Source: JAIBJN01 sp963847985 (GTDB lineage Bacteria; Actinomycetota; Thermoleophilia; Gaiellales; Gaiellaceae). From it: a stretch of 64,000 nucleotides of DNA. Position numbers and translations under genes: made by a program. Positions 1 to 9,545 of this stretch are shown here, piece by piece (within the stretch, counting starts at the first letter, position 1; every line of letters starts with the position of its first letter). The stretch covers positions 310,001 to 374,000 of the forward strand of contig CAWKBS010000009.1 of assembly GCA_963847985.1 (NCBI GenBank), read 5' to 3'. Under the pieces are notes generated by a model. The model was not told the DNA's origin. It searched no databases and saw only the letters and a list, made by a program, of their open reading frames with translations.

Positions 1-1302
1 CGTCGATGTCGGTCTTGGTGACGAGCGCCGTGAACTGGTGCTGGAACTCGTCGGTCGTGGGCGCCCCCACGAGGGCGAGGTCCGGCTTGACGCCGAGACC
101 GGCGGGCGCCGGGCCGAGGATGTACTCGAGGTAGGCCCAGTGCGCGTCCTTCCACGCCAGACCCTGCTCGACGTAGGTGTCCTCGTCGACGATGCCGGCC
201 TCCATCGGGGCGAAGTCGGCCGCGGTGGAGGTCGGGAAGTCGCGGTTCAGCTTCTCCTCGAAGGCGGTCGAGCCTGCCGGGCCGAGCGCGTTGTAGGTCG
301 CGTTCGCGCGCTGCACCGAGGTGAAGTAGATGCGGACCTTCGACAGGTCGCCGGTGAGGTCGATCAGCTTCGCGTAGAAGCCGGCCGTCCTGCCCGCGAA
401 CGTGCCGGTCGCCAGCGTCACCTTGGCGTCGGCCCACTCGCCCTGCGCCAGGTTCGCGACGTCCATGGCGCCGTTCTTGGCATCGGCGGCATTGACGATC
501 AGGACCCTGTCGTAGTCGACCGTGCCGTTGTTGGTCGAGTCGTAGATGTAGACGTCCCAGACCCCGTTGCCCGGGATCTGCGCGTTGTTGTGCGTGAACG
601 ACATCTGCTTCGCCGGGCTGAAGGAAGCCGGGACGTTCGTCCAGCCGGCCGCGTCCGCCAGGTCGATGCGCTGATACTGCACGCCGAAGGCGTTCGCGCC
701 GGCGGGCTGGCCGGGCAGGTCGTAGTTGAGCGCGATGCCGCGGACTCCGATGAAGGTGCGGAAGTCGACGACCGGGCCCTGGAGCGCCGGAGTGAGGTTC
801 CTCGAGCCGACCCATTCCATGGACACCACGGTCTTGCCCGCCCGCTCGGCCGCCTGGCCGATGTGGTCGGCCTGGAGGATCCCGGTCGTGGCGAAGCTCG
901 TCGAGTTGTTGAAGTTGCCCTCGCCGACCCGGTGGAACGTGTTGTTCGTCGAGCCGTGCTCGCCGGGCCACGTGCCGGTGGAGAGCGAGTACCAGCCGAC
1001 GCCGGTGTTGGGCGGGAAGCCCGGCTTGAGGCCGTTCTTGCCCGTGACGCCCCGCTTCATGAGCGGCGTCCATGGTCGGCATGGCGCCCTGCTTCGCGTA
1101 CTTGTCGACGAGGTCGGGCCTCATGCCGTCGGACGCAAAGAAGATCACCGGAATGTCGTTCGATCCTCCGGAGCTCGCTCCGGCCTGATCGGCGGCAGTC
1201 GCTGCTCGCTGCCACGGCCGACACCGAGCCGGCCACCAACAGCGCGAAGGTAAGTGTCAAGGCGGCCAGGATGGTTGGCCGCAACCGCAGTGTGCGTTTC
1301 AT
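1..1302 (-). CDS. Secreted alkaline phosphatase-superfamily protein (type I phosphodiesterase-like), partial, frame-disrupted
   Basis: Probably an exported metal-dependent phosphodiesterase or phosphatase. The ATG at 1302 follows a good ribosome-binding site (GGAGAGGAG) and opens a signal peptide of about 30 residues ending near VSAVAAS. The frame then breaks at about 1190 and again at about 1063; removing one base at each site restores a continuous product. The restored N-terminus has the superfamily metal-ligand region (FFASDGMRPDL) and a nucleophile loop (PPNTGVGWYSLSTGTWPG, Thr as likely nucleophile). The clean third frame then runs off the left window edge. It diverges from the LuxR-type regulator at 1474. 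The substrate cannot be told from sequence. The two breaks are most likely sequence errors. Confidence 0.7.
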
Positions 1303-1473
1303 CGGACTCCTCTCCCCGGGGTAGGACGCGATGGAAACTACTCTTTTCCGAGCCGTCTGACAACCGGCATAAGCGTCCTTCACGGGCTCGAAACGAGCTC
1401 TTCACCGTACTGCGCCCGAGTGGCCGAGCTTTGTGTCGATGCGCTCACAGCGCTAGGGTCGCGGCTGAGGCGC

Positions 1474-4227
1474 ATGCCGGCGATCGAGGTGATCGGGAGG
1501 GACGCCGAGCTGGCGAGGACGGCGGCTTTCCTCGACGCGCTTCCGTCAGGTCCGAGCGGGCTCGTGATCGAGGGAGAGGCCGGCGCGGGCAAGACGACGA
1601 TCTGGCTCGCCGCGGTGGAGGAGGCGCGGGAGCGTGTGTACTGCGTGCTCGAGACACGGCCGGTGGAGGCCGAGGCCGAGCTGGCGTTCGCCGGTCTCGG
1701 CGACCTGGTCGGGAGCGTGGTCGACGAGGTGCTCGACGAGCTGCCGGAGCCGCAGGCTGATGCGCTCCGGGTCGCGCTCCTGCTCGCACCGCCACGCGGG
1801 CTGCCCCCGGACGAGCGGGCAGTCGCCGTCGCCCTTCTCGGAGCCGTTCGGGTGCTCGTTCGTTCCGGCCCGGTGTTGATCGCCATCGACGACGTCCAGT
1901 GGCTCGATCCAGCGTCGGCGACCGTGGTGGCATTCGCCTGGCGGCGGCTCCGTGAGGAGCCGGTCGGGCTCCTGCTCGCACACCGCTTCGGCACGCACGC
2001 ACCGGCTCGGCTCGTCGAGGACGACCGGCTCTCCCCTCTCGCGGTCGGGCCGCTCACGTTGGGCGCCGTGCACCGGCTACTCCACGAACAGATCGGCCTC
2101 GTGCTCGCGCGGCCTGCGCTGCGGCGCGTCTACGAGGTGGCGGGCGGCAATCCGTTCTTCGCCCTAGAGCTCGGCCGTGCGCTACAAGGTCACGAAGGCG
2201 AGCTCACGCCCGGCGAGCCCCTGCCGGTTCCAGATCGGCTCCAGGACCTCGTGCAAGGCCGGCTCGAGGAGCTGCCTCCTCTCAGCCGCGAAGTCCTCGG
2301 CACAGCTGCGGCCCTCTCGCACCCGACGCTCGGGCTTCTTGCCGCAGCCGTCGCCGGCGGAGAAGAGGCTCTGCGGCCAGCGCTGGAGGCGCAGGTCATC
2401 GAGATCGAGGGCGACCGCGTGCGCTTCACGCACCCGCTGCTCGCCGCGGCTGCCTACCAGAGCATGGAAACGATCGACCGCCGCGAGCTCCACCGGCGTC
2501 TCGCGGAACTCGTCCCGGACGCGGACGAACGCGCGCGCCACCTCGCGCTTTCGACAGACGTCCCCGACTCCGACGTCGCGCGCGCGCTCGAGGAGGCGGC
2601 CGAGCACGCCCGCGTGCGGGGCGCGACCGCGACGGCCGGCGAGCTCTGCGAGGAAGCACGTCGGCTGACGCCGCTCGACCGCCCAGAGGACGCGCACCGC
2701 CGGACGGTGGCCGCGGCTCGCTACCGCTTCGTCGCTGGCGACACCATGAGAGCCCGTGAATTGCTCGAGCAGGCGCTGGGGGAGGCGCGCACGGGGAGCG
2801 CCCGCGCGGAAGCACTCGTCATCCTCGCGCAACTGGGCCGCTTCGAGGGAGATCAGCTCGAGAGCGCGGAGTTTGCACGACAGGCGCTTACGCAGCCGGG
2901 AACGGACGATCTGGTGCACGCCGAAGCCGCGAGGAATGTCGCCAGCACCCTCTTCTTCATGCGCGAGGAGCTCGAAAGCGCACTCGAACATGCCGCCCTT
3001 GCGGCCGACCTCGCGGCGCGATCGGGTGTTGTGGCTCTCCAGGCGCAGTCCCTCGCCGACAGAGGCGTCGTCGAGACGTTGCTCGGACGCCCGACCGCTC
3101 GCGCGACTTTATCTGCGGCGGACGAGTTGGGCGTCGAGCCGGAGCGCGTCGGTGATTCGCCAAGCCACGCCTGGGCGGTATCCCTGTACTGGACCGATGA
3201 GTTCGAGCCCGCGGCTGCACGGCTGCGTCAACTGCATGAGGCCGCCCTCGAGCGCGGCGAAGAATCTTCGGTTCCGATGATCCTCGCGAATCTCGCAATG
3301 ACGGAGTATCTGGCGGGCCACTGGCTCGAGGCGGCGGAGTTCGCCGAGCAAGGCTACGAGGTCGCGCTGCAAACGGCGCAGCGGCCGCAGCAGGCCTGGT
3401 CCCTCTCCACTCGAGCGCTCGTGCGTGCTTCCTCGGGCCTCGAGCCCGAGGCGCGCGCCGATGCAGACGAGGCCCTTGCCCTGGCCGGCGAGCGCGGGAT
3501 GGGCGCTGCCCGCATCAACGCTGTCTGGGCGCTCGGCCTGCTCGAGCTCTCCCTAGATCGACCGGAGGAGGCCGCCCGCGTGCTCGCTCCGCAGCGAGAG
3601 CGGCTGCTCGCGGCCGGAGTCGGCGAGCCGGGGACGATCCGCTTCGTCCCCGACGAGATCGAGGCGCTGGTCGCGCTCGGACGGCTGGACGAGGCCGAGG
3701 AGCGCCTCGGGTGGCTCGAGGAGCGAGGCCGTACGCTCGATCGCGCTTCGGCGCTCGCCGCCGCGTTGCGCTGCCGCGGCCTGCTCGCGGCAGCAAGAAA
3801 CGACGGCGAAGGCGCCGTCGGGGCGTTCGAGCAAGCTCTGACACAACACGCGCGCGTGCCCATGCCGTTCGACCGCGCCCGCACGCTCCTGGCCCTCGGT
3901 GGGGCGCTGCGGCGTGCCAGGCGCAGGCGGGACGCGCGAGCGACCCTGGAGGAGGCGGTGCAGGTCTTCGAGGAGCTCGGCGCGGCACTCTGGGCGCAGA
4001 AGGCCCGAGCCGAGCTCGGCCGGATCGGCGGGCGCCGTGCGGCCGGGGACGAGCTGACGCCCGCCGAGGAGCGCGTGGCCGCGCTCGTCGCCGAGGGTCG
4101 CACGAACAAGGAAGTCGCGGCCGCCCTCTTCCTCACGGAGAGGACGGTCGAGTTCCACCTCACGCACGTGTACCGCAAGCTCGGCGTGCGCTCGCGCGCG
4201 GAGCTGGCGCTTCGTCTCCTCGGGTAG
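1474..4227 (+). CDS. LuxR-family transcriptional regulator with N-terminal ATPase domain (LAL type)
   Basis: Large ATP-binding LuxR regulator of about 917 aa. A P-loop GEAGAGKTT lies at residues 34-42 and a Walker B (VLIAIDDVQWLD) near 134. A long helical TPR-like middle follows, and the last 58 residues form a GerE/LuxR helix-turn-helix (LTPAEERVAALVAEG, then TNKEVAAALFLTERTVEFHL). I chose the ATG at 1474 because the family usually starts a few residues before the VIGRDAEL motif. A GTG at 1420 in the same frame is possible but lacks an obvious ribosome-binding site. Family members are usually one-component switches that bind an effector through the central region. The targets may be the divergent phosphatase gene or the cassette that begins 87 bases downstream; that is inference. 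Confidence 0.88.
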   Translation: MPAIEVIGRDAELARTAAFLDALPSGPSGLVIEGEAGAGKTTIWLAAVEEARERVYCVLETRPVEAEAELAFAGLGDLVGSVVDEVLDELPEPQADALRVALLLAPPRGLPPDERAVAVALLGAVRVLVRSGPVLIAIDDVQWLDPASATVVAFAWRRLREEPVGLLLAHRFGTHAPARLVEDDRLSPLAVGPLTLGAVHRLLHEQIGLVLARPALRRVYEVAGGNPFFALELGRALQGHEGELTPGEPLPVPDRLQDLVQGRLEELPPLSREVLGTAAALSHPTLGLLAAAVAGGEEALRPALEAQVIEIEGDRVRFTHPLLAAAAYQSMETIDRRELHRRLAELVPDADERARHLALSTDVPDSDVARALEEAAEHARVRGATATAGELCEEARRLTPLDRPEDAHRRTVAAARYRFVAGDTMRARELLEQALGEARTGSARAEALVILAQLGRFEGDQLESAEFARQALTQPGTDDLVHAEAARNVASTLFFMREELESALEHAALAADLAARSGVVALQAQSLADRGVVETLLGRPTARATLSAADELGVEPERVGDSPSHAWAVSLYWTDEFEPAAARLRQLHEAALERGEESSVPMILANLAMTEYLAGHWLEAAEFAEQGYEVALQTAQRPQQAWSLSTRALVRASSGLEPEARADADEALALAGERGMGAARINAVWALGLLELSLDRPEEAARVLAPQRERLLAAGVGEPGTIRFVPDEIEALVALGRLDEAEERLGWLEERGRTLDRASALAAALRCRGLLAAARNDGEGAVGAFEQALTQHARVPMPFDRARTLLALGGALRRARRRRDARATLEEAVQVFEELGAALWAQKARAELGRIGGRRAAGDELTPAEERVAALVAEGRTNKEVAAALFLTERTVEFHLTHVYRKLGVRSRAELALRLLG

Positions 4228-4314
4228 CCCGGCTCAAACCCTGTGGATTTCCGCGTTTCGGCGGTGCCAGGGGGCTCCTACCGTGGTGCGTGATGTCTGC
4301 GAAAGGAGACTGAG

Positions 4315-4755
4315 ATGAGACTTCGAGTGCTGGGTGTCATGCTCGCGTGCGGGCTGGCGGTGGTCCTCGCCACCGGCGCCGCCGGGTCGTCCAAGAAGGC
4401 CGTCGTGATCCAGTTCGAGAAGGACTGCCCGGAGTGGACCTGTTGGGAGACGCCGGGGAGCCCGGTGGATGTCAGCGCGACGGTTGCCCCGGTCGAGGAC
4501 GGCTTCGAGAACGGGCTCTTCCACTACACGAGCGTCGAGACTCTCTCGTCGTCGAAGGGATCCGTCACGATGAGCCTCGTCGGCGTGCTCGACCTCAACA
4601 GCGTGCCGAACGAGACCCTCGTCAAGGGCTTCGTCATCCGCGGCACGTGGAAGGGGAAGAACCTCGCGGGCTCGTCGCTGAGCGTGAGGGCGCACCGCGT
4701 GTTCCCCGACAGGTCGATCTTCGCCGGCACGGTGACGATCACGCCCGGTCGGTGA
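4315..4755 (+). CDS. Small secreted protein of unknown function
   Basis: 146 aa with a clear signal peptide (hydrophobic core LGVMLACGLAVVLATGA, likely cut near GAAGS). The mature part of about 122 aa is predicted beta-rich, with two cysteines close together (KDCPEWTCWE) that could form a disulfide. GAAAGGAGA precedes the ATG. It is the first gene of a four-gene coupled cassette that ends at 6235. I do not recognise the family; the sequence shows only export and a small globular fold. Confidence 0.75.
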   Translation: MRLRVLGVMLACGLAVVLATGAAGSSKKAVVIQFEKDCPEWTCWETPGSPVDVSATVAPVEDGFENGLFHYTSVETLSSSKGSVTMSLVGVLDLNSVPNETLVKGFVIRGTWKGKNLAGSSLSVRAHRVFPDRSIFAGTVTITPGR

Positions 4756-4761
4756 CAGGGA

Positions 4762-5058
4762 ATGCCGCTCTACCTCGCCGAGCTCTACCGGACGTCGGCG
4801 GAGAGCGGTGACCTGGCGTCGGCGGCCGCCCGCGCGCGGACGGCCGCCGACGCGATGGCCCGCACGGGGACTCGCGTCCGCTACGTCCGCTCGATCTTCG
4901 TCCCCGCCGACGAAACCTGGTTCCTTCTCTACGAGGCGCCGTCGGCGGCTGCCGTGCTCGAGGCCGGCGCCCGCGCGGGCATCTCGATCGAGCGCGTGGC
5001 GGATGCGGTCGTCACCGAGAGGAACGAGGCGGATACACAGAGAGGAGAACCGCGATGA
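4762..5058 (+). CDS. DUF4242-like small protein
   Basis: 98 aa. The pattern resembles the DUF4242 (SCO4226-type, ferredoxin-like) family: MPLY at the start, a central strand pair (RVRYVRSIFVPADETWFLLY), then an APSAAAVLEAGARAG helix and an RVADAVV strand. Some family members bind nickel; no obvious metal ligands can be assigned here. It starts 6 bases after the previous stop, and its stop overlaps the next start (ATGA at 5055-5058), so it is translationally coupled. It has no signal peptide, so it is presumably cytosolic. Confidence 0.62.
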   Translation: MPLYLAELYRTSAESGDLASAAARARTAADAMARTGTRVRYVRSIFVPADETWFLLYEAPSAAAVLEAGARAGISIERVADAVVTERNEADTQRGEPR

Positions 5059-5240
5059 CCAGACGCATCATCCAGCTGGAGCTCGTCGCGAGACATCGGG
5101 CGCAGTTCGCCCGCGAGACGGGAAAGCTCAACTACGCGGCGGTGGAGATAGCGCGCGCCCAGCACGAGCGCCATTTGTCCACGCTCGCCGGCGCGTACCG
5201 GATCAGACGCCCCGGAACGTACAGGAGGCATGAGCGATGA
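5055..5240 (+). CDS. 61-aa basic hypothetical protein in coupled cassette
   Basis: Short, Arg/His-rich, largely helical protein (IIQLELVARHRAQFARETGK). It has no signal peptide, membrane segment or recognised domain. The case that it is real is positional: its ATG overlaps the upstream stop (ATGA, 5055-5058) and its stop overlaps the downstream start (ATGA, 5237-5240), with GAGGAGAAC just before its ATG. A role as a small adaptor or chaperone for cassette partners is speculation. Confidence 0.6.
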   Translation: MTRRIIQLELVARHRAQFARETGKLNYAAVEIARAQHERHLSTLAGAYRIRRPGTYRRHER

Positions 5241-6235
5241 GAGCATTACTCGCAACGCTTGCCATCCTCGCGCTCGTCGCCGGAGGCGGCGGCTGCGGGG
5301 GAAGCGACAACACGTCGAAGAAGGACGCGGCGCCGGCCCCCGCTCCGAGTCCAGCCCCGAAGCCCGAGCAAGGCCCCGCCGTCGACGAGATCGAGGTCGG
5401 GCGTCTGCCGACGGCGGTCACCGTCGCGGGCGGGTCAGTCTGGGTCGCCAACACGCAGGACGACACGGTCACGCGAATCGATCCGATCTCGCTGACGGCT
5501 GTCGGCGATGCGATCCGCGTCGCCAAGGAGCCGGTCAGCCTCGCCGCCGGCGAGGGCGCGATCTGGGTGGCGACGATGGTGGGAGACTCGGTCGTCCGGA
5601 TCGATCCGAAGTCGGGACAGGTCGTCGGGAAACCGATCCCGGTGGGTGACCGTCCGCTGGCAGTCGCCGTCGGCGAGGGCTCGGTCTGGGCCTTCAACTC
5701 CCTGGCCGGAAGCGTCACCCGCATCGACCCGCAGTCCGGCAAGGTGCTCTCGGAGTCGCCACGCCTCGTCGGCCGCACCGGGACTCCCGACTTCGCCGGG
5801 CTCGCCGTGGCGAACGGGTCGGTCTGGGTCTCGAGCCCGAGCGAGGGCACGGTCGTCCGCCTCGATGTGGCAACGAACCGTCCGGACAAGCCGATCCGTG
5901 TGGGAGCAGGGCCCTTCGGCCTCGCCGTTGCCGATGGGGCCGTCTGGGTCGCCAACTACGACGACGGCACCGTGACGCGCCTCGACGCGCGGACGGGCAA
6001 GGTCGTCAGCGAGATCACCGTCGGAGGGCAGCCGATCGCCGTGACGGTGGGTGACGATGGCGCCGTCTGGGTGGCGAACGCGGCCGGCCAGCTCGCGCAG
6101 ATCGACCCCGAGTCGGACGCAGTCGTGGGCGAGCCGGTCAAAGTCGGATCGAGGCCCCAGGGCATCGCCACCGGCGAGGGCGCCGTCTGGGTCGTGAACC
6201 AGTTCGACAACACGCTTTCCCGCCTGGGAACGTGA
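5237..6235 (+). CDS. Beta-propeller lipoprotein (YVTN/virginiamycin-B-lyase-like repeats)
   Basis: 332 aa. An N-terminal hydrophobic stretch ends in AGGGGCGG, which can serve as a lipobox (Cys about residue 20). A Pro/Ala-rich linker (PAPAPSPAPKPE) follows, then about seven repeats of roughly 42 residues containing a VWVANxxDxTVTRIDP-like core and a VGxxPxxVAV-like connector, typical of NHL/YVTN propellers. It is probably anchored outside the membrane. AGGAGG lies upstream of the ATG, which overlaps the previous stop. Last gene of the cassette; it ends 42 bases before the convergent uvrB stop. Such propellers usually act as binding scaffolds; no catalytic residues can be assigned. Confidence 0.8.
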   Translation: MRALLATLAILALVAGGGGCGGSDNTSKKDAAPAPAPSPAPKPEQGPAVDEIEVGRLPTAVTVAGGSVWVANTQDDTVTRIDPISLTAVGDAIRVAKEPVSLAAGEGAIWVATMVGDSVVRIDPKSGQVVGKPIPVGDRPLAVAVGEGSVWAFNSLAGSVTRIDPQSGKVLSESPRLVGRTGTPDFAGLAVANGSVWVSSPSEGTVVRLDVATNRPDKPIRVGAGPFGLAVADGAVWVANYDDGTVTRLDARTGKVVSEITVGGQPIAVTVGDDGAVWVANAAGQLAQIDPESDAVVGEPVKVGSRPQGIATGEGAVWVVNQFDNTLSRLGT

Positions 6236-6277
6236 ACTCGCAGGAGATCGTTCGTGAGGGATCCGCCGAGCCTGCCG

Positions 6278-8289
6278 CTAAGCGGCGGGCTCGGCGGTCG
6301 CTTGGAGCTCGCGGCGCAGCTCCTTGATCTCGTCCCGGAGCTTGGCCGCGTACTCGAAGCGGAGCTCCTCCGCCGCCGCGAACATCTCCTCCTCGAGCGT
6401 GACGACGAGCTTGTCCAGCTCCTCGTTCGACATGCCCTCGACCTGGCGCTGGCCGCGCCGGCGGCGGCCGGGCACGTGCGGCGCGGACTCGAGCGAGAGG
6501 AACTCGGCGATGTCGGAGACGCCCTTGACGATCGACTCGGGCGTGATCCCGTGCTCCTCGTTGTAGCGGAGCTGGATGTCGCGCCGGCGCGTCGTCTCGT
6601 CGATGGCGCCCTTGATCGCCTCGGTCATCTTGTCCGCGTACATCACGACCTTGCCGTTCACGTTCCGCGCCGCGCGCCCGATCGTCTGGATCAGCGCCGT
6701 CTGGCCGCGGAGGAAGCCCTCCTTGTCGGCGTCGAGGATGGCCACGAGCGACACCTCCGGCAGGTCGAGCCCCTCGCGCAGCAGGTTGACGCCGACGAGC
6801 ACGTCGTACTCGCCCAGGCGCAGCTCGCGGATGATCTTGATCCGGTCGAGCGTGTCCACCTCGGAGTGCAGGTAGCGCGTGCGCACGCCCGACTCGAGCA
6901 GGTAGTCGGTCAGGTCCTCGGCCATCTTCTTCGTCAGCGTCGTTACGAGGACGCGCTCGCCGGCCTCCTCGCGGCGGCGGATCTCGTTGAGGAGGTCGTC
7001 GATCTGGTTCTTGGTCGGGCGCAGCTCGACCTCGGGGTCGACGACGCCCGGTCGGGCGGATGATCTGCTCGGCCACGTTCGTCGAGTTGCGCAGCTCGAA
7101 CGGCCCAGGCGTGGCCGAGACGAAGAGGATCTGCGGCGCGCGCTCGAGGAACTCGTCGAAGCGCAGCGGCCGGTTGTCGAGCGCCGAGGGAAGCCGGAAG
7201 CCGTGCTCGACCAGCGTCTCCTTGCGCGAGCGGTCGCCCTCGTACATCCCGCCGATCTGGGGCACGGTCTGGTGCGACTCGTCGATCATGATCACGAAGT
7301 TCTCGCCGAAGAAGTCGAGCAGCGTGTGCGGCGGCGTCCCGGGCTCCCGGCCGTCGAGGATGCGCGAGTAGTTCTCGATCCCGTTGCAGTAGCCGAGCTC
7401 CTGCAGCATCTCCAGGTCGTACTCGGTGCGCTGCCGGATCCGGTGCGCCTCCAGGAGCTTCCCCTGCGACTCGAAGAGCTTCACCTGCTCGGCGAGCTCG
7501 TGCTTGATCTCGCCGACGCTGCGCTCGATCGTCTCGCGTGAGGTCACGTACTGCGTCGCCGGGAAGATCGCCAGGTGCTCGAGGCGGGCGTAGATCTCGC
7601 CCGAGAGCGGATCGAAGTGGGTGATCTGCTCGACCTCGTCGCCGAAGAAGGAGATGCGGTAGGCGGACTCCATGTGCGCCGGCTGCACCTCGACGACGTC
7701 GCCCCGGACCCGGAAGCGGCCGCGCCCGAGGATGGAGTCGTTGCGCGCGTACTGGATGTCGACGAGCTTCCGCAGCATCACGTCGCGGTCGATCTCCTGG
7801 CCGACGCCGAGCGCCACCGTCTTCTCCTCGTAGGCCTCCGGCGAGCCGATCCCGTAGATGCAGGAGACCGACGCCACGATGAGCACGTCCTTCCGCGCCA
7901 GGAGCGCCGCCGTCGCCGCGTGCCGCAGGCGGTCGATGTCGTCGTTGATGGAGGCGTCCTTCTCGATGTAGAGGTCCGCCTGCGGGACGTACGCCTCGGG
8001 CTGGTAGTAGTCGTAGTACGAGACGAAGTACTCGACTGCGCTCCCGGGCAGGAACTCGCGGAACTCGTTGCAGAGCTGCGCCGCCAGCGTCTTGTTGTGC
8101 GCGATCACGAGCGTCGGCTTCTGCACCTGCTCGGCGATCCAGGCCATGGTCGCCGTCTTGCCCGTGCCCGTCGCGCCGAGCAGGGTCTGGTAGCGGTCGC
8201 CGTGGCCGATCGAGCCGGAGAGCGCCGCGATCGCCGTCGGGCTGGTCGCCGGTCGGCCGGTAGGCATCCGAGACGCGGAACTGCGACAT
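6278..8289 (-). CDS. uvrB: Excinuclease ABC subunit B, two frame breaks
   Basis: Damage-verification helicase of nucleotide excision repair, partner of UvrA and UvrC. The protein begins MSQFRVSDAYRPTGDQP. The P-loop is GATGTGKTAT, the DNA-clamping beta-hairpin contains YYDYYQPEAYVP, later helicase motifs include DESHQT, and the C-terminal UVR motif lies in EEMFAAAEELRFEYAAKLRDE. Reading needs one base removed near 8245 (a C run in GCCCGAC) and one near 7052 (GGG for GG). Each repair gives an uninterrupted UvrB of normal length, about 669 aa, so these are probably sequencing insertions. A -10 box lies 6 bases before the ATG with no ribosome-binding site, suggesting a leaderless transcript. Confidence 0.93.
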
Positions 8290-8295
8290 CGAGCC

Positions 8296-8301
8296 ATCGT
8301 A
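8296..8301 (-). promoter_or_regulatory. -10 box of uvrB (leaderless)
   Basis: TACGAT on the minus strand ends 6 bases before the uvrB ATG. Transcription would start at or next to the start codon. The spacing is typical of actinobacterial leaderless promoters. No clear -35 is seen. Confidence 0.5.
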
Positions 8302-8375
8302 GCCTCGCGCCCCGGGGCCGTTGCGCCCGTCCGCCCCAGGTCGTACCGTCGTCGCAACCGTCTAGGAGGGATCAG

Positions 8376-9545
8376 GTGCGCCCCATCCTGCTCGCGCTCG
8401 TCGTGCTGCTGCTCGCCGTCCCGGCGGGCGCGGCTGCCACCACCCCGACCAACGACGCGTTCGCCGACGCGATCGACCTGGGCTCGTTGGAGGCCGAGTC
8501 CATCGAGGGGACGAACGTCTCCGCGACCAAGGAGCCGAGCGAGCCGGAGCACGCCGGCAACGCGGGCGGCAAGTCGGTCTGGTTCACCTGGACGGCGCCG
8601 AGCGACGGCAGCGTTCCTCACCTCGCGCTGCGGACCTTCGCCAGCTTCGACACGATTCTCGGCGTCTACACCGGTTCGGCCGTCAGCAGCCTGACCGAGG
8701 TGGCCGCGAACGACGACGGGACCTCTGGAGGGTCCACGGTCAGCTTCGCGACGACACCGGGGACGACCTACCGGATCGCCATCGACGGGTTCGCCGGCAA
8801 GTCGGGGGTCTTCTTTCTCACTGCAACCCCGTCCCCGGCCAACGACAACTTCTCCGAGGCGATCGCGCTAACCGGGGCGACGGGCGTGCGCGCGGGCGAC
8901 GTGCTCGCCGGCGCGACCTCCGAGCCGGGCGAGCCGCCCTTCGGGATCGAGTCGACCATCTGGTACTCGTGGCAGCCGCCCACGGACGGCACGTACAGGC
9001 TCTCGACCTTCGGAAGCGTCGGCGTCGACACGCAGCTCGGCGTGTTCAAGGGAACGAGCGTCGAGTCGCTGACCCTGCTCGCGTTCAACGACGACGACCC
9101 CGATCGCGGCTGCTGCTCGAGCTGGGTGGCGCTCGTGAACGCCAAGGCCACCGAGACCTACATGATCCAGGTGGCGCCGCTGGAAGGGGTCGGCAGCGAG
9201 GGCCTGATCAAGCTGAGCTGGGGCCCGTTGGTCCTCGGGACGAACGGGCGGGACAACCTGACCGGGACACCGGGCGCCGAGGAGATCCGGGGCCGCGGCG
9301 GCAACGACCGCATCTTCGGCGGCGACGGGGCCGATGCGATCTTCGGCGGGCCCGGCAACGACGCGCTCAGCGGCCAGGGGGGCGCCGACTTCATCTTCGA
9401 CCACCAGGGCTTCGACGTGCTGCGCGGCGCCGGCGGGCCCGACGTGCTCGACGCTCGCGACCGCAGTGCAGGCGACCGGCTCCTGGGCGGGCCCGGCGCC
9501 GACCGCTGCCGCCGCGATCGGAGGGACGTCGCGGGCAGCTGCTAG
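8376..9545 (+). CDS. Exported protein with two PPC-like domains and RTX-type calcium-binding repeats
   Basis: 389 aa starting at a GTG with AGGAGGG five bases upstream; the frame is open further upstream but lies antisense to uvrB. Signal peptide (LLALVVLLLAVPAGAAA). Two similar jelly-roll segments follow, roughly residues 30-150 and 155-285, each opening with NDxF and carrying a VWFTW/IWYSW strand. The C-terminus has glycine/aspartate nonapeptide repeats (GRGGNDRIFGGDGADAIFGG) typical of hemolysin-type Ca-binding modules, then a short Cys-containing end. Probably a secreted or surface protein. RTX repeats often go with type I secretion, but the N-terminal signal peptide here points to Sec export. 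Confidence 0.82.
   Translation: MRPILLALVVLLLAVPAGAAATTPTNDAFADAIDLGSLEAESIEGTNVSATKEPSEPEHAGNAGGKSVWFTWTAPSDGSVPHLALRTFASFDTILGVYTGSAVSSLTEVAANDDGTSGGSTVSFATTPGTTYRIAIDGFAGKSGVFFLTATPSPANDNFSEAIALTGATGVRAGDVLAGATSEPGEPPFGIESTIWYSWQPPTDGTYRLSTFGSVGVDTQLGVFKGTSVESLTLLAFNDDDPDRGCCSSWVALVNAKATETYMIQVAPLEGVGSEGLIKLSWGPLVLGTNGRDNLTGTPGAEEIRGRGGNDRIFGGDGADAIFGGPGNDALSGQGGADFIFDHQGFDVLRGAGGPDVLDARDRSAGDRLLGGPGADRCRRDRRDVAGSC

Noticed and set aside
7575..8375. Upstream extension of the RTX-protein frame
   Set aside because: Antisense to uvrB; the GTG at 8376 has a proper ribosome-binding site and a signal peptide.
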